Shown here: in pieces, positions 43,767 through 53,183 of the stretch
Position numbering within the stretch: the stretch's first letter is position 1
How the letters are laid out: every line of letters begins with the position of its first letter
Source: Aggregatibacter aphrophilus ATCC 33389
GTDB taxonomy: Bacteria; Pseudomonadota; Gammaproteobacteria; Enterobacterales; Pasteurellaceae
Reading direction: 5' to 3'
DNA length: 64,000 bases
Assembly (NCBI RefSeq): GCF_900636915.1
Contig: NZ_LR134327.1
Location: 1,922,001-1,986,000, forward strand
Notes under the pieces: generated by a model
What the model was told of the DNA's origin: nothing
Database searches by the model: none
Seen by the model: the letters and a program-made list of their open reading frames with translations, nothing else
Translations under genes and position numbers: made by a program

Positions 43767-45926
43767 CTAAGCCACTAATGCGGTTTGTTTCAAGCGGTTT
43801 TTGAGTTTGGTATATTCCGTTACCACATAGCGTTCTGCCCAAGCTTGGTCGTCAATTTTTTCAATGCGAACCGCGCTGTATTTGTATTCCGGCGTTCTAG
43901 AACCCGGGTTCAAATGTTCGGCAGTTAATTCGTTACATTTACCAATCCACCATTGATAGGTCATATAACAAGCACCTTTGTTGGTACGGGTACTGACATC
44001 GGCACGGCAAATAACTTTACCGCGTGATGAGGCAATCCAAACCAGGTCATTGTTTTTAATGCCTAATTCTTTGGCATCTTGATCGTTCATTTGTACGAAT
44101 CCCGGCTCATCGGCAAGCGCGGCAAGTGCTCGGCAGTTACCGGTCATTGAACGGCAGGAATAGTGACCCACTTCGCGTACGGTAGAAAGCACCAATGGGA
44201 ATTCTTCGGAAAGATCTTCCATAGGCGGTTCCCAGTCACAGGCAAAGAATTCGGCTTTACCGTTTGGACGGTCGAAGATTTGGCCTTTATACAAATATTG
44301 CGTACCTTGATCTTCAGGACCTTCATCAGTACACGGCCATTGAATATAACCCAAGCCTTCCATTTTTTCGTAAGTCGCCCCTTTGTAAATCGGACAAAGC
44401 TCACGCAACTCATCCCAAATTTCTTTGGTGTTGTTGTAGTGCATTGGATATCCCATTGCTTGCGCGATAAGGCTTATGATTTCCCAGTCGTCCTTGACAT
44501 CACCTACCGGTTCAACGGCTTTATAAAAACGTTGGAAACCACGGTCGGCAGCACTATACACGCCTTCATGCTCCGCACAAGAAGTTGCCGGTAAGAGCAC
44601 ATCAGCTTCAGCGGCAGTTTGTGTCATGAAGATATCTTGCACAATTAAGAATTCTACTTTCTCAAAGGCTTTTTTAACGGCATTAATATCAGGCTCAGTT
44701 TGTAATGTATCTTCGCCCATAATATAGAATGCCTTGATTTTATCCTCCATGATAGCTTCCGGCACTTCACTTAACGGCACGCCCGGCTTGGTTGGGATAG
44801 ACGGCACGCCCCAAGCTTTCGCAAATTTCGCGTTAATTTCAGGGTTCGCAAAACTTTGATAACCAGGCAATGTGTTGAATAACGCACCCATGTCGCAAGC
44901 GCCTTGTACGTTGTTTTGACCACGTACTGGATTCACCCCAACATTTGGTTTACCGAGATTGCCGGTGAGCATTGCCAAGCTTGCCAATGCGCGCACGGTT
45001 TCCACCCCTTGGCGGAATTGGCATACTCCCATGCCCCACAAGATAGTGGCGGTTTCCGCTTTCGCATAAGTGCGGGCAATTTCACGCAACATTTCTGGTT
45101 CAATACCGGTAATATGTTGAGTGGATTCTGGTGTGTAGGCTTTCACAGTTTCATAGAACGCATCGAAGTTTTCGGTGTTTTCGTCAATGAATTTTTGATC
45201 TTGCAACCCTTCTTCCAAAATCACATTCATCATAGCATTCAAAAATGCTACGTTAGACCCGTTAGCAAGCGGCGCATAAATATCCGCAATACGGGCAGTT
45301 TCGATTTTACGAGGGTCACAAACAATGATTTTCGCCCCTTTTGCTTTGGCGTGGTTAATCCGACGCGCCACAATAGGGTGTGAAGTGGAGGCATTATAGC
45401 CAAAAATGAATACGCATTTGGTATCTTCAATCTCAACGATTGAGTTAGACATTGCGCCGTTACCGACCGATTTGAGCAGACCTGTTACAGAAGGGCCGTG
45501 TCATACGCGCGCACAACAGTCAATGTTGTTATTTCCTAATACCGCACGGGCGAATTTTTGCATCACGAAGTTTACTTCGTTGCCTGGTCCACGGGAAGAA
45601 CCCGTTACCATAATAGATTCGTTGCCGTACTTTTCTTTGATTTCTCTAAGGCGGTTAGCGGTGTAAGAAATTGCTTCTTCCCAGCTCACCGGAGTGAACG
45701 GTTCGCCACGTTTGTAGCGGATCATCGGTTGAGTCAGGCGAGGAGTCAGGATTTTTGTGTCATGCACAAAGTCCCAGCCATAATATCCTTTCAGGCATAA
45801 CTCCCCTTCGTTTGTTTTGCCGTTTGCACCCTCAGCTCCCACGATTTTGTTGTTCTCCACCAAAAGATGGATTTTACAACCTGAGGCACAATACGGACAT
45901 ACAGTAATCACTTTTTTAATAGCCAT
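43767..45926 (-). CDS. fdhF: Selenocysteine-containing formate dehydrogenase H
   Basis: Molybdenum/selenium formate dehydrogenase of the formate hydrogenlyase, oxidising formate to CO2. The frame runs 720 codons if TGA at 45501-45503 is read as selenocysteine (residue 142), in the context CCARV-Sec-HGPSV, as at Sec140 of E. coli FdhF. N-terminal VCPYCASGC binds the 4Fe-4S cluster; CLKGYYGWDFV and GSSRGPGNEVN follow. FGYNASTSHPI, WGMGVCQFRQG and PVRGQNNVQGACDMG are molybdopterin-binding stretches. The ATG follows AAGGAC. Annotation pipelines tend to split it at the TGA. Confidence 0.96.
45463..45503 (-). promoter_or_regulatory. Bacterial SECIS element for fdhF selenocysteine
   Basis: The roughly 40 bases starting at the TGA on the coding strand, beginning TGACACGGCCCTTCTG and then AACAGGTCTGCTC, closely follow the E. 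coli fdhF SECIS, including the apical AGGTCTGC loop that SelB recognises. No selA, selB or selC gene is in the window. Confidence 0.8.
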
Positions 45927-45995
45927 AGTAATGTCCTTATTTGAGATACAACACGAGGTTAGAGATTCAAATTTAGAATAATTATTTTTAGGTAT

Positions 45996-46011
45996 ATACT
46001 ACCCCTAAAAT
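45996..46011. promoter_or_regulatory. Motif shared upstream of fdhF and hyfA
   Basis: ATACTACCCCTAAAAT, about 70 bases upstream of fdhF, resembles ATACTCCCGCCCCAAAAT (58978-58995) about 52 bases upstream of hyfA; on the coding strand both read ATTTT-purine-GGG...AGTAT. The match is imperfect. It could bind a shared activator of the formate hydrogenlyase genes. Confidence 0.35.
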
Positions 46012-46113
46012 CTACTTATAGGCTCACAAAAACTATGGTTTTATTGATATAGAACAGGTTTTCAGTAAATTCTTTTAAGGATTATACGGATATTGTTTTC
46101 TCATAATAACTAT

Positions 46114-46168
46114 GTAAAATTATGCATTAAAAACATAATTATGGAAATTAAGCATAATAAAACATAAT
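46114..46168. promoter_or_regulatory. CATAAT-rich repeats upstream of the AAA ATPase gene
   Basis: ATTATGC near 46117 and GCATAAT near 46152 are inverted, with further CATAAT copies at about 46134 and 46163. The cluster lies directly before the ATPase ribosome site and may be an operator or just AT-rich promoter DNA. Confidence 0.3.
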
Positions 46169-46179
46169 GAGGCAATATA

Positions 46180-47277
46180 ATGAAAGTAAAATCCGATCCA
46201 CTTTATTATCCAAGAACCGAATTGGCTGATTTGTTGGTTCGTAATCTTGAAGAAGGCATCAGCTCAGCCTTTACCCTGTTTGCGCCTCGTCGTATGGGAA
46301 AAACGCAATTTCTGCTTAATGACGTCACCAAATCGGCCAAAGAACATAATTTTAATGTGTTCTATTTCAGTTTTATGAATGAACACAGAGAGTCCATTCA
46401 AAGCGAATTTCGTCAGGCACTCATAAAATTCTTAAGTGAAATCAGCCCCACTTCCGCATTAAAAGAAATCAAAAGCATAAACGTCTTTGGTGTTGGCATT
46501 GAAAAAAATGAAACCGATATGCCGGAATTTCCCATAAATGTTCTCATTGATGAAATCGCCAAAGATAACAAACCCACTTTAATGCTGCTTGATGAAGTAC
46601 AGGAGCTGGCACGCATTCCTAAAACTGAAGGACTGATTCGTTCTTTACGAACAGGTCTTGATACCAATAAAACCAAGGTAAAAGTCATCTTCACCGGTTC
46701 TTCCACCAACGGTTTACGGGAAATTTTTGACGACATCAAAGCGCCTTTTTTTCATTTTTCCCACACCATAAAATTTCCGATGTTAGATCGAAAATTTACT
46801 GACTATTTAGCCGATATTTATCAAAACCGAACAGGAAATAAAATTGATAAGGCTATGTTTTTTAACTTATTTGAAAAACTTCAATTCACTCCGCTATATC
46901 TACGGGCTATTACACAAGATATGATCATAGACCCAAGCCTGCCTCTTGAAGAAGCTGCTGAATCTCGTTTAAGCCTAATTCATGAACGCTCGGACTATAG
47001 CAAAGAGTGGCAACATTTAACTTCCTTGGAACAACAAATCCTACTTTGCATACAGCGTGGCGAATCAAGTTTATACAAACAAGAAATTCGTCGACAAATT
47101 GCTAACAATCTAGGATTAAGCTCAGCTATTTCCACCAGTACGGTGCAAACAAACATTAAGAAACTCATGAATAAAGAATTAGTTACCAAACAAATGGATG
47201 GCCAATTGGCACTGAATAGCGGACTATTTAATCAGTGGATAGTGGATCATGTGTTGAAGAAGGGGAAAGAGGAATAG
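46180..47277 (+). CDS. AAA-type ATPase with C-terminal winged helix
   Basis: A 365-residue P-loop ATPase of the ATPase_2/archaeal-ATPase-like group. Walker A is APRRMGKTQF (~residues 33-42), Walker B TLMLLDEVQELA (~130-141), and VIFTGSSTNGLREIF holds the sensor-1 Ser/Thr-Asn. The C-terminal ~80 residues (EQQILLCIQRGESSLYKQEI, STVQTNIKKLMNKELV) form a winged-helix DNA-binding-like domain. It stands alone between fdhF and hycI. Homologues are widespread; no cellular role can be assigned. Confidence 0.8.
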   Translation: MKVKSDPLYYPRTELADLLVRNLEEGISSAFTLFAPRRMGKTQFLLNDVTKSAKEHNFNVFYFSFMNEHRESIQSEFRQALIKFLSEISPTSALKEIKSINVFGVGIEKNETDMPEFPINVLIDEIAKDNKPTLMLLDEVQELARIPKTEGLIRSLRTGLDTNKTKVKVIFTGSSTNGLREIFDDIKAPFFHFSHTIKFPMLDRKFTDYLADIYQNRTGNKIDKAMFFNLFEKLQFTPLYLRAITQDMIIDPSLPLEEAAESRLSLIHERSDYSKEWQHLTSLEQQILLCIQRGESSLYKQEIRRQIANNLGLSSAISTSTVQTNIKKLMNKELVTKQMDGQLALNSGLFNQWIVDHVLKKGKEE

Positions 47278-47316
47278 TGAATATCCTGCTTTTAAGTTAA
47301 CCGCTCTCTTTTCTAC

Positions 47317-47375
47317 AAAAAGTGCGGTCCATTTTCGTCGTATTTTTAAAAACGTTCAGAAAATCCACCGCACTT
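47317..47375. terminator. Long-arm terminator between the ATPase gene and hycI
   Basis: AAGTGCGGT followed by CCATTTTC (47320-47336) mirrors GAAAATCC followed by ACCGCACTT (47359-47375) with two central mismatches. The roughly 17-bp imperfect stem lies between convergent genes. Confidence 0.6.
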
Positions 47376-47377
47376 CT

Positions 47378-47836
47378 TTACAACACCGGAATCTCCGCCA
47401 AATCCCGTCCGTCTTTCAAAAAATCATACATAAATTGGGCTGAGTCTTTTACGGTGTCAGTCATCGGAAAACCAAAAGAAACGAGATCAGGTTGAAGACC
47501 AACAAAGACGATTTTTTCAATGTCTTGTTCCAGCTGTTCAATGAGGAAATTGAGTGGCATATTATGCGTACTCATGAAAAACATCTCGGCGATGGCATCT
47601 TTTTCGATGATGCGTATTTTACCCGGCGCCAATTCCATGTCTGCGGCATCGAAAATAAGTAAGAGTTTAGGATTGAGTTCACGCACAATGTGAGCAACAT
47701 TCTCCGGCGCGGAACCGCCGTCAAGTGCGGTCCAATTTGGCAATGGATTTTCGTTCAATAATTGATAGAGATAAGGCCCTGCGCCGTCATCTCCCATCAT
47801 GCTGTTGCCAACAGTTAAAATCACATTATTCGTCAC
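47378..47836 (-). CDS. hycI: Hydrogenase 3/4 maturation endopeptidase HycI
   Basis: Nickel-dependent protease that removes the C-terminal tail of the hydrogenase large subunit after Ni insertion. 152 residues; GNSMMGDDGAGPYLYQLL (Asp near 17), LIFDAADMELAPGKI (Asp near 62) and MSTHNMPLNFLIEQL (His near 90) carry the three metal ligands. Its substrate here would be HyfG, whose tail follows DPCYSCTDR. The ATG overlaps the hycH end by 11 bases. Last gene of the operon. Confidence 0.95.
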   Translation of the reverse strand: MTNNVILTVGNSMMGDDGAGPYLYQLLNENPLPNWTALDGGSAPENVAHIVRELNPKLLLIFDAADMELAPGKIRIIEKDAIAEMFFMSTHNMPLNFLIEQLEQDIEKIVFVGLQPDLVSFGFPMTDTVKDSAQFMYDFLKDGRDLAEIPVL

Positions 47837-48233
47837 GACGTTTCACCATAATATACATCACCGGCTCACGCTGAATGGAGGCTAACGTATCCATTAAAAT
47901 ATCAGCCCATTGTTGATGTTGAGCAGTGAAATTTCCTTTATTTTCGTCAATAGCTTTGGCAAGCAGATTCACATGACTAGAGTCAATGACAATTTCGCCG
48001 AATTTCATTAGACCGGAAAATTTGCGCCGTGCCTCCCCTTCCGGAAAACTTTCGACAAAACGTTGATAGTCATCGTAGTCGCAAACTAACAATTTTTTAA
48101 AGCAATCAATCACGCCCACATGGTGACCAATCGCCAAAGAGTAATACATCACTTGCTGCGCTTGCTCCGGCACTTGCTCATCGTTTTCCACGAAACGCTC
48201 ATTTAATAAATAAAAAAAGACTTTGGTTGTCAT
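47826..48233 (-). CDS. hycH: Formate hydrogenlyase maturation protein HycH/HyfJ
   Basis: Cytoplasmic assembly factor for hydrogenase 3/4, about 135 residues, equal to E. coli HycH. VFFYLLNERFVENDEQVPEQAQQVMYYSLAIGHHVGVIDCF spans the conserved N-terminal half (quoted here by its ends: VFFYLLNERF and GHHVGVIDCF), and GEARRKFSGLMKFGEIVID is the central conserved region. It lies 224 bases after hyfI, a gap filled by REP-like repeats that is unusual inside this operon, and it overlaps hycI. Confidence 0.92.
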   Translation of the reverse strand: MTTKVFFYLLNERFVENDEQVPEQAQQVMYYSLAIGHHVGVIDCFKKLLVCDYDDYQRFVESFPEGEARRKFSGLMKFGEIVIDSSHVNLLAKAIDENKGNFTAQHQQWADILMDTLASIQREPVMYIMVKRRDE

Positions 48234-48375
48234 GGTATATCCTTATAACCGTTAACCATGGGCAATAAATTACCATCGGTTAAGCATACTCATTCCCCGT
48301 TAAGAAACGCTGAGAGAAGACCATATTTAGCTCCCAAGGGGCTAAATTATACACAATCTAGGATAACTAAAGGAT

Positions 48376-48436
48376 GGCGCGCGTCTCCCGACGCGTGCCT
48401 TGATTTAACTATCAGCAACACATCAGAGACGTGCGC
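48376..48436. repeat. REP-like hairpins inside the hyf operon
   Basis: GGCGCGCGTC-TCCC-GACGCGTGCC at 48376-48399 is identical to the copy at 11095. A weaker half copy, AGCAACACATCAGAGACGTGCGCTACTGC in two parts around 48412-48436 (CAGAGACGTGCGC is the core), follows. Both sit between hyfI and hycH. Confidence 0.8.
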
Positions 48437-48457
48437 TACTGCTTCTATAACGTGAAA

Positions 48458-49234
48458 TCATCCCGAAAACGGCAAACTAATCGCATGCAAGCGATTGATG
48501 ATTTCGCTTAAACGTGGATCTGCTTCACGTTCTAGATATTCGCCTAAACGCACACCAAATGGCACCTTATCATCTTCCGACATCATCGCCATAAATTGAT
48601 TGGCGATATTACCACCTTGACGATAACCAGCAAGACGACGAGCTTCGCGCTCAAGACTAATGCGCAAATCCAACGGAATCGTTGGGAAACGCAATTTGGC
48701 TTCGGCATTCGGGTCGGCTTTTTCTTGTTTACCTTTGAGTTTTTGATCGAGCAAACCGAGTGCCATGGCAAAACCATAAATGGTGGCTGCAGGTGTTGGA
48801 GGACAGCCCGGAATATACACGTCAACTGGAACGATTTGATCGGAGCCACCCCAGACACAGTAAAGATCATGGAAAATTCCGCCACCACAACCGCAAGCGC
48901 CGTAGGCAATACAAATTTTCGGATCCGGTGCGGCTTGGTAAGCACGCATAGCCGGAGTTCGCATGGCTCGGGTAACTGAGCCGGTGAACAATAAAATATC
49001 CGCATGGCGCGGTGACGCCACCACCTTGATCCCGAAACGTTCTGCATCAAAAACCGGTGTGATAGTACTAAAAATTTCAATTTCACAACCGTTACAACCG
49101 CCACAGTCCACACGATATACATACGCCGAACGTTGAATATTCTTCAACAGGGCTTGTTTCATTTTGGCGATATTTTCATCAATACTGAATGGCGTTGAAA
49201 TACCGTTTACCGGCATTGGAATTTGTGTATTCAT
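48458..49234 (-). CDS. hyfI: Hydrogenase-4 small subunit HyfI (NuoB/HycG-like)
   Basis: Electron-transfer small subunit of the NiFe hydrogenase, with a single proximal 4Fe-4S cluster. 258 residues. Cluster ligands are [10 protein letters not shown] (residues ~44-53), [12 protein letters not shown] (~112) and [13 protein letters not shown] (~143). The extended C-terminus is like HycG. It overlaps hyfH by four bases. After it the operon is interrupted by a 224-base repeat-bearing spacer before hycH. Confidence 0.96.
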   Translation of the reverse strand: MNTQIPMPVNGISTPFSIDENIAKMKQALLKNIQRSAYVYRVDCGGCNGCEIEIFSTITPVFDAERFGIKVVASPRHADILLFTGSVTRAMRTPAMRAYQAAPDPKICIAYGACGCGGGIFHDLYCVWGGSDQIVPVDVYIPGCPPTPAATIYGFAMALGLLDQKLKGKQEKADPNAEAKLRFPTIPLDLRISLEREARRLAGYRQGGNIANQFMAMMSEDDKVPFGVRLGEYLEREADPRLSEIINRLHAISLPFSG

Positions 49235-49878
49235 CGTTTTTCGCCTCCTGCTAAAACGTTAGAAAAACCAACCGCACTTTCTTCCCGCTGTTCGATCATT
49301 TGTTTGAAATTCAGACGAACCGGCTCTTTAAAATCGATAAGTTTCATCCGCATATTGGATTCCATGTTTGCGGTTTTTTCCAAACTGTGTTGCCGTTTGC
49401 AAACCGGGCAAGTATGCAGCACCGTCAATTTTTGTTTGACTAATTCTGGGTCGCCCAAACTTTGTTTAAATAAATCAATGGTGTAATTCAGCTCTTTATA
49501 AGAAATAAACGGTTTGCCACATTCCTGACAAGTCACTGTAGCAAAAGTGGTTTCTTGGAAAAGATCCTGTTTATTAGCCACCGATAATTCAAAATCTTGC
49601 GTCAACCGAATAGCCTTTGTTGGACAAACCTCTTCGCAACGTCCGCAGAAAATACAACGGCCGAGGAACAACGACCATGTACGTTCGCCTGTGACTGGAT
49701 CGGTTCGCATGGTCAACGCATTAGCCGGACACGTCATCGTACAGGCGGCACATACTATACATTGATCGGAATTGAGATCCGGTTTGCCTCTAAAATCCTC
49801 ATCGACTTCGTAAGGTTTAAACGGATATTTCGTTGTCGCATCACCAGTTTTAAACACGGTTTTAAGTAACTTAAACAT
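49231..49878 (-). CDS. hyfH: Hydrogenase-4 ferredoxin-like subunit HyfH (NuoI/HycF-like)
   Basis: 215-residue Fe-S protein relaying electrons to HyfI. Two 4Fe-4S motifs are [15 protein letters not shown] and [15 protein letters not shown] (residues ~41-90). Two further CxxC pairs, CQECGKPF and CPVCKRQH, lie downstream and may bind a metal, as in other HycF/HyfH proteins. It follows hyfG by 12 bases and overlaps hyfI. Confidence 0.95.
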   Translation of the reverse strand: MFKLLKTVFKTGDATTKYPFKPYEVDEDFRGKPDLNSDQCIVCAACTMTCPANALTMRTDPVTGERTWSLFLGRCIFCGRCEEVCPTKAIRLTQDFELSVANKQDLFQETTFATVTCQECGKPFISYKELNYTIDLFKQSLGDPELVKQKLTVLHTCPVCKRQHSLEKTANMESNMRMKLIDFKEPVRLNFKQMIEQREESAVGFSNVLAGGEKR

Positions 49879-49890
49879 TTTCCACCTCGC

Positions 49891-51621
49891 TTATTTCAAT
49901 GGTGAATTTTTACGCTCAATACCGTAGCGTTCAATTTCTTTGTAATCTACGGTTTGTGCCTTACGTTTTCGTACATCCACCACAGTAACGCGGTCGGTAC
50001 AGGAATAGCAAGGGTCAAGGCTACCGATAATAAGCGGTGCGTCAGACACTGTATTACCACGTAACATATAACGCAAGGTTGGCCAGTTAGCATAAGTCGC
50101 TGCACGACAACGCCAACGGAAAAGTTTTTGGTTATCTCCTAGCATTGACCAGTGAATATCTTCGCCACGCGGTGCTTCGGTAATACCGAGGGCAAAACGT
50201 CCCGGCGTATAATTAAAACCTTCTTTTAAAATAGGGCCACCAGGCAAATTATCCACCATATAATCAATAATATTCATGGACTCAAACACTTCGTTAATCC
50301 GCACTTTCACGCGGGATAACACGTCGCCGTTGGCCTCGGTGAACATATTGAAAGGAACATCACCATAGCCTGAGAACGGATGCACTTTACGCACGTCACG
50401 GGCAAAGCCGGAACCACGAACCATCGGGCCAACCGGGCTGAAATCGCGGGCAATATCTTTTGCCAAAATACCCACGCCAACAGTGCGTTGTTCCATGTTT
50501 GGCGTATTCAACAAAATATCCGACAAGGTTTTAACTTCTTCGCGCATTTCTCCAATCAGCTTGATACATTGCTCACGTTGATGTTTCAACATGTCACGAC
50601 GCACACCGCCGATGAGGTTAATACCGTACGTTTTGCGGGCACCGGTGAGTACTTCTGCCAAGGTCATGGATTTTTCACGCACACGGAAGAATTGCATAAA
50701 GCCGGTATCAAAGCCGGTAAAGTGGCTGGAAAGCCCCAAGTTCAATAAGTGACTGTGCAACCGTTCTACTTCCAACAAAATGGCACGAATCCACTGAGCA
50801 CGTTGCGGAATTTGAATACCCAAAGCACTTTCTACGGAATTGGCATAGGCTACACTATGAGTAAAACCGCAAATCCCGCACACACGGTCAGCAAGGAAGT
50901 TCACTTGGTCGTAATCCATACGGGTTTCCGCCAATTTTTCCATACCACGATGGACATAGAACAAGCGGTAATCCGCGTCAATAATATCTTCCCCATCCAC
51001 AAACAAACGGAAGTGTCCCGGTTCGTCAGAGGTGATATGTAACGGCCCTATTGGCACAATGCGTGCTTCGCCTTTTTCGTTAATAAACTCGTATGTTTCT
51101 GTCGCGGTTGTCGGATCAGGACGTAAGCGATAATCCATAGAATCCTTACGTAACGGGTAAAGATCATCCGGCCAATCGTCCGGCAATACCAAACGGCGTT
51201 GATCAGGCAAGCCGACCGCTTTTAAGCCGTACATATCGAACAATTCGCGCTCACCCCAGACAGCCGCTTTGACTTTCGGTGTAACGGACGGAAACTCCAA
51301 GGTCACAGGATCGACTAAGGCTTTAATGGTGACAAAGGTTTTCACTTCCCCTTCCATAGAAAGTACATAGTACACCGCATAATTGCCATGAATCGAACGC
51401 TCATCATTCCCAAACACCAAAGGTAACCAGCCATAATGTTGGTAATAAAGATATTCCACCACATCGGGCAACATATTGGTTTTAATGGTTAGTGTGACCT
51501 GATTCGGTGTTGACCACTCCTCGTCCAAAATTGTATTTGGAAATTTCGCATTAATTGCTTCAATATAATTTTTGCCAATCATTTTGGCTGGATCGACCGA
51601 TGTATTTTTCGTTAATTCCAT
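49891..51621 (-). CDS. hyfG: Hydrogenase-4 large subunit HyfG (HycE-like)
   Basis: NiFe catalytic subunit, 576 residues. The N-terminal ~170 residues are NuoC-like (VWGERELFDMYGL, LVLPDDWPDDLYPLRKD); the rest is the NuoD-like hydrogenase core. Nickel ligands are in RVCGICGFTHS (~residues 245-255) and DPCYSCTDRV (~535-544). Processing by HycI would cleave after the Arg of CTDR, releasing the last 32 residues that end ERKNSPLK, as in HycE. Reduces protons with electrons from formate. hyfF precedes by 19 bases. Confidence 0.97.
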   Translation of the reverse strand: MELTKNTSVDPAKMIGKNYIEAINAKFPNTILDEEWSTPNQVTLTIKTNMLPDVVEYLYYQHYGWLPLVFGNDERSIHGNYAVYYVLSMEGEVKTFVTIKALVDPVTLEFPSVTPKVKAAVWGERELFDMYGLKAVGLPDQRRLVLPDDWPDDLYPLRKDSMDYRLRPDPTTATETYEFINEKGEARIVPIGPLHITSDEPGHFRLFVDGEDIIDADYRLFYVHRGMEKLAETRMDYDQVNFLADRVCGICGFTHSVAYANSVESALGIQIPQRAQWIRAILLEVERLHSHLLNLGLSSHFTGFDTGFMQFFRVREKSMTLAEVLTGARKTYGINLIGGVRRDMLKHQREQCIKLIGEMREEVKTLSDILLNTPNMEQRTVGVGILAKDIARDFSPVGPMVRGSGFARDVRKVHPFSGYGDVPFNMFTEANGDVLSRVKVRINEVFESMNIIDYMVDNLPGGPILKEGFNYTPGRFALGITEAPRGEDIHWSMLGDNQKLFRWRCRAATYANWPTLRYMLRGNTVSDAPLIIGSLDPCYSCTDRVTVVDVRKRKAQTVDYKEIERYGIERKNSPLK

Positions 51622-51640
51622 ATATTCCCCCTCTTGTCGA

Positions 51641-53179
51641 TCATTGCGCTAAACTTTGCCAAGGTAAAACTAACATATCACCAAAAGACACATTAGGTTG
51701 TCCTAACACAATGCCCACCGCATTTGTCAAAAGCTGTAAAATCGGTTCAGAAATATAAATCCCCATGAATAAAAGAAGTAACAAATACGTTGCCAAAATG
51801 ACAACCGAGGATTTATTCAACTCACCGACTTCAATGCCTTCTTTCGGTTTGCCTAGTACCGTTTTCAATAACATGGTGGTTAACCCTGCCAACGCGATAG
51901 TTAAGAAGATTAAACACAAAACGATTAACCATGTTTTACCGGCATAAATACCGGCAACCGCAATGGCAAATTCACTGGTAAACATACCAAATGGTGGCAT
52001 ACCGCCCAGTGCTAACGCACCACCGGCGAATAACACGGCAGTAAACGGCATGGTGCGCCATAAACCGCTCACTTCATGAATATCACGGCTACGGTATTTC
52101 AATAAAATGTTACCGGAAGCACAGAACAATAAGGCTTTTGCCAAACTGTGAGTGATGGTATGCAGTAATCCTGCAAAGGCGCCAACAGGACCACCTAAGC
52201 CAAAGGCAAAGCTAATTAAGCCCATGTTTTCAATACTGTGATACGCCAATTTACGTTTAATATCATGTTGCATGATGATAAAGAACGATGCGACACCGGT
52301 GGAAAGCAAGCCAAACACTAACATGAGGGTTTGCGGGTAATCGCTACCCACGGCTTTAGAAACCAAAATGTAATAACGCAATACCACCAACATGGCACAA
52401 TTCAATAACACAGCGGAAAGTACCGCACTGACTGGGCTTGGCGCTTCACTGTGAGCGTCAGGCAACCAAGTATGCATCGGAAACAGACCGCACTTGGTGC
52501 CGAAACCAACCAAAATAAACGCAAAGGCAAGATACATCAAACCGTGGTGTAAGTCAGAAGCCTGTTGATTGACTGCTGTCCAGAAAATGGCTTGGCTAGG
52601 ATCCGCCAAGAGGTTGGTACCGTTAGAGAAAGTTAAAATCGTGCCAAACAATCCAAAGGCCACCCCAACAGAACAAATAATAATGTACTTCCAAGCTGCC
52701 TCAAGCGAAGTCTTTTGCTTATAGGTTCCCACCAAGAAAGCGGAACTTAAGGTAGTCGCTTCAATACCTGCCCACATTAAAATTAAGTTATTGGTTGTTA
52801 CGGATAAAATCATCGTAAAGAAGAAAAGATGTAGAAATCCGTAGTAATTACAATAGGTCTTAAGATCAATGTGGCCTTCGTTAAATTCACGATTGATATA
52901 AGCGATAGAATAAACACCGGCCAGACCGCCGACAACGCTGATTAAGGCTAAGAAGATAGCTGACAAACTGTCAACATGAATCCAGTTTCCCAAACTGCTG
53001 ATTTCACCTTGTGTAAGCACACCGGTGATAACCTGCAATGAGAAAGCAAACATTAAGATGAGCCCTGTAACATGAAGTGCGGTACAAATTGTACGCGTTT
53101 TTGTCACGCTGCAGGCAAAACTGGCAAGTGATATTGCTAAAGGTGCGATTAATAACGCGATTATCCATTGTTCATACAT
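51641..53179 (-). CDS. hyfF: Hydrogenase-4 membrane subunit HyfF (NuoN/Mrp-like)
   Basis: Antiporter-like membrane subunit, 512 residues with about 14 helices. LILMWAGIEATTLSSAFLVG (charged Glu in helix), GTKCGLFPMHTWLPDAHSEAPS, and HDIKRKLAYHSIENMGLISF are conserved proton-channel stretches. It is separated from hyfE by four bases. Hydrogenase-4 differs from hydrogenase-3 in having three such subunits (HyfB, D, F). Confidence 0.95.
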   Translation of the reverse strand: MYEQWIIALLIAPLAISLASFACSVTKTRTICTALHVTGLILMFAFSLQVITGVLTQGEISSLGNWIHVDSLSAIFLALISVVGGLAGVYSIAYINREFNEGHIDLKTYCNYYGFLHLFFFTMILSVTTNNLILMWAGIEATTLSSAFLVGTYKQKTSLEAAWKYIIICSVGVAFGLFGTILTFSNGTNLLADPSQAIFWTAVNQQASDLHHGLMYLAFAFILVGFGTKCGLFPMHTWLPDAHSEAPSPVSAVLSAVLLNCAMLVVLRYYILVSKAVGSDYPQTLMLVFGLLSTGVASFFIIMQHDIKRKLAYHSIENMGLISFAFGLGGPVGAFAGLLHTITHSLAKALLFCASGNILLKYRSRDIHEVSGLWRTMPFTAVLFAGGALALGGMPPFGMFTSEFAIAVAGIYAGKTWLIVLCLIFLTIALAGLTTMLLKTVLGKPKEGIEVGELNKSSVVILATYLLLLLFMGIYISEPILQLLTNAVGIVLGQPNVSFGDMLVLPWQSLAQ

Positions 53180-53183
53180 AGCG

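Noticed and set aside
43767-45926. Two separate fdhF genes (43767-45452 and 45501-45926)
   Set aside because: The TGA between them is a selenocysteine codon with matching motif and SECIS; it is one gene.
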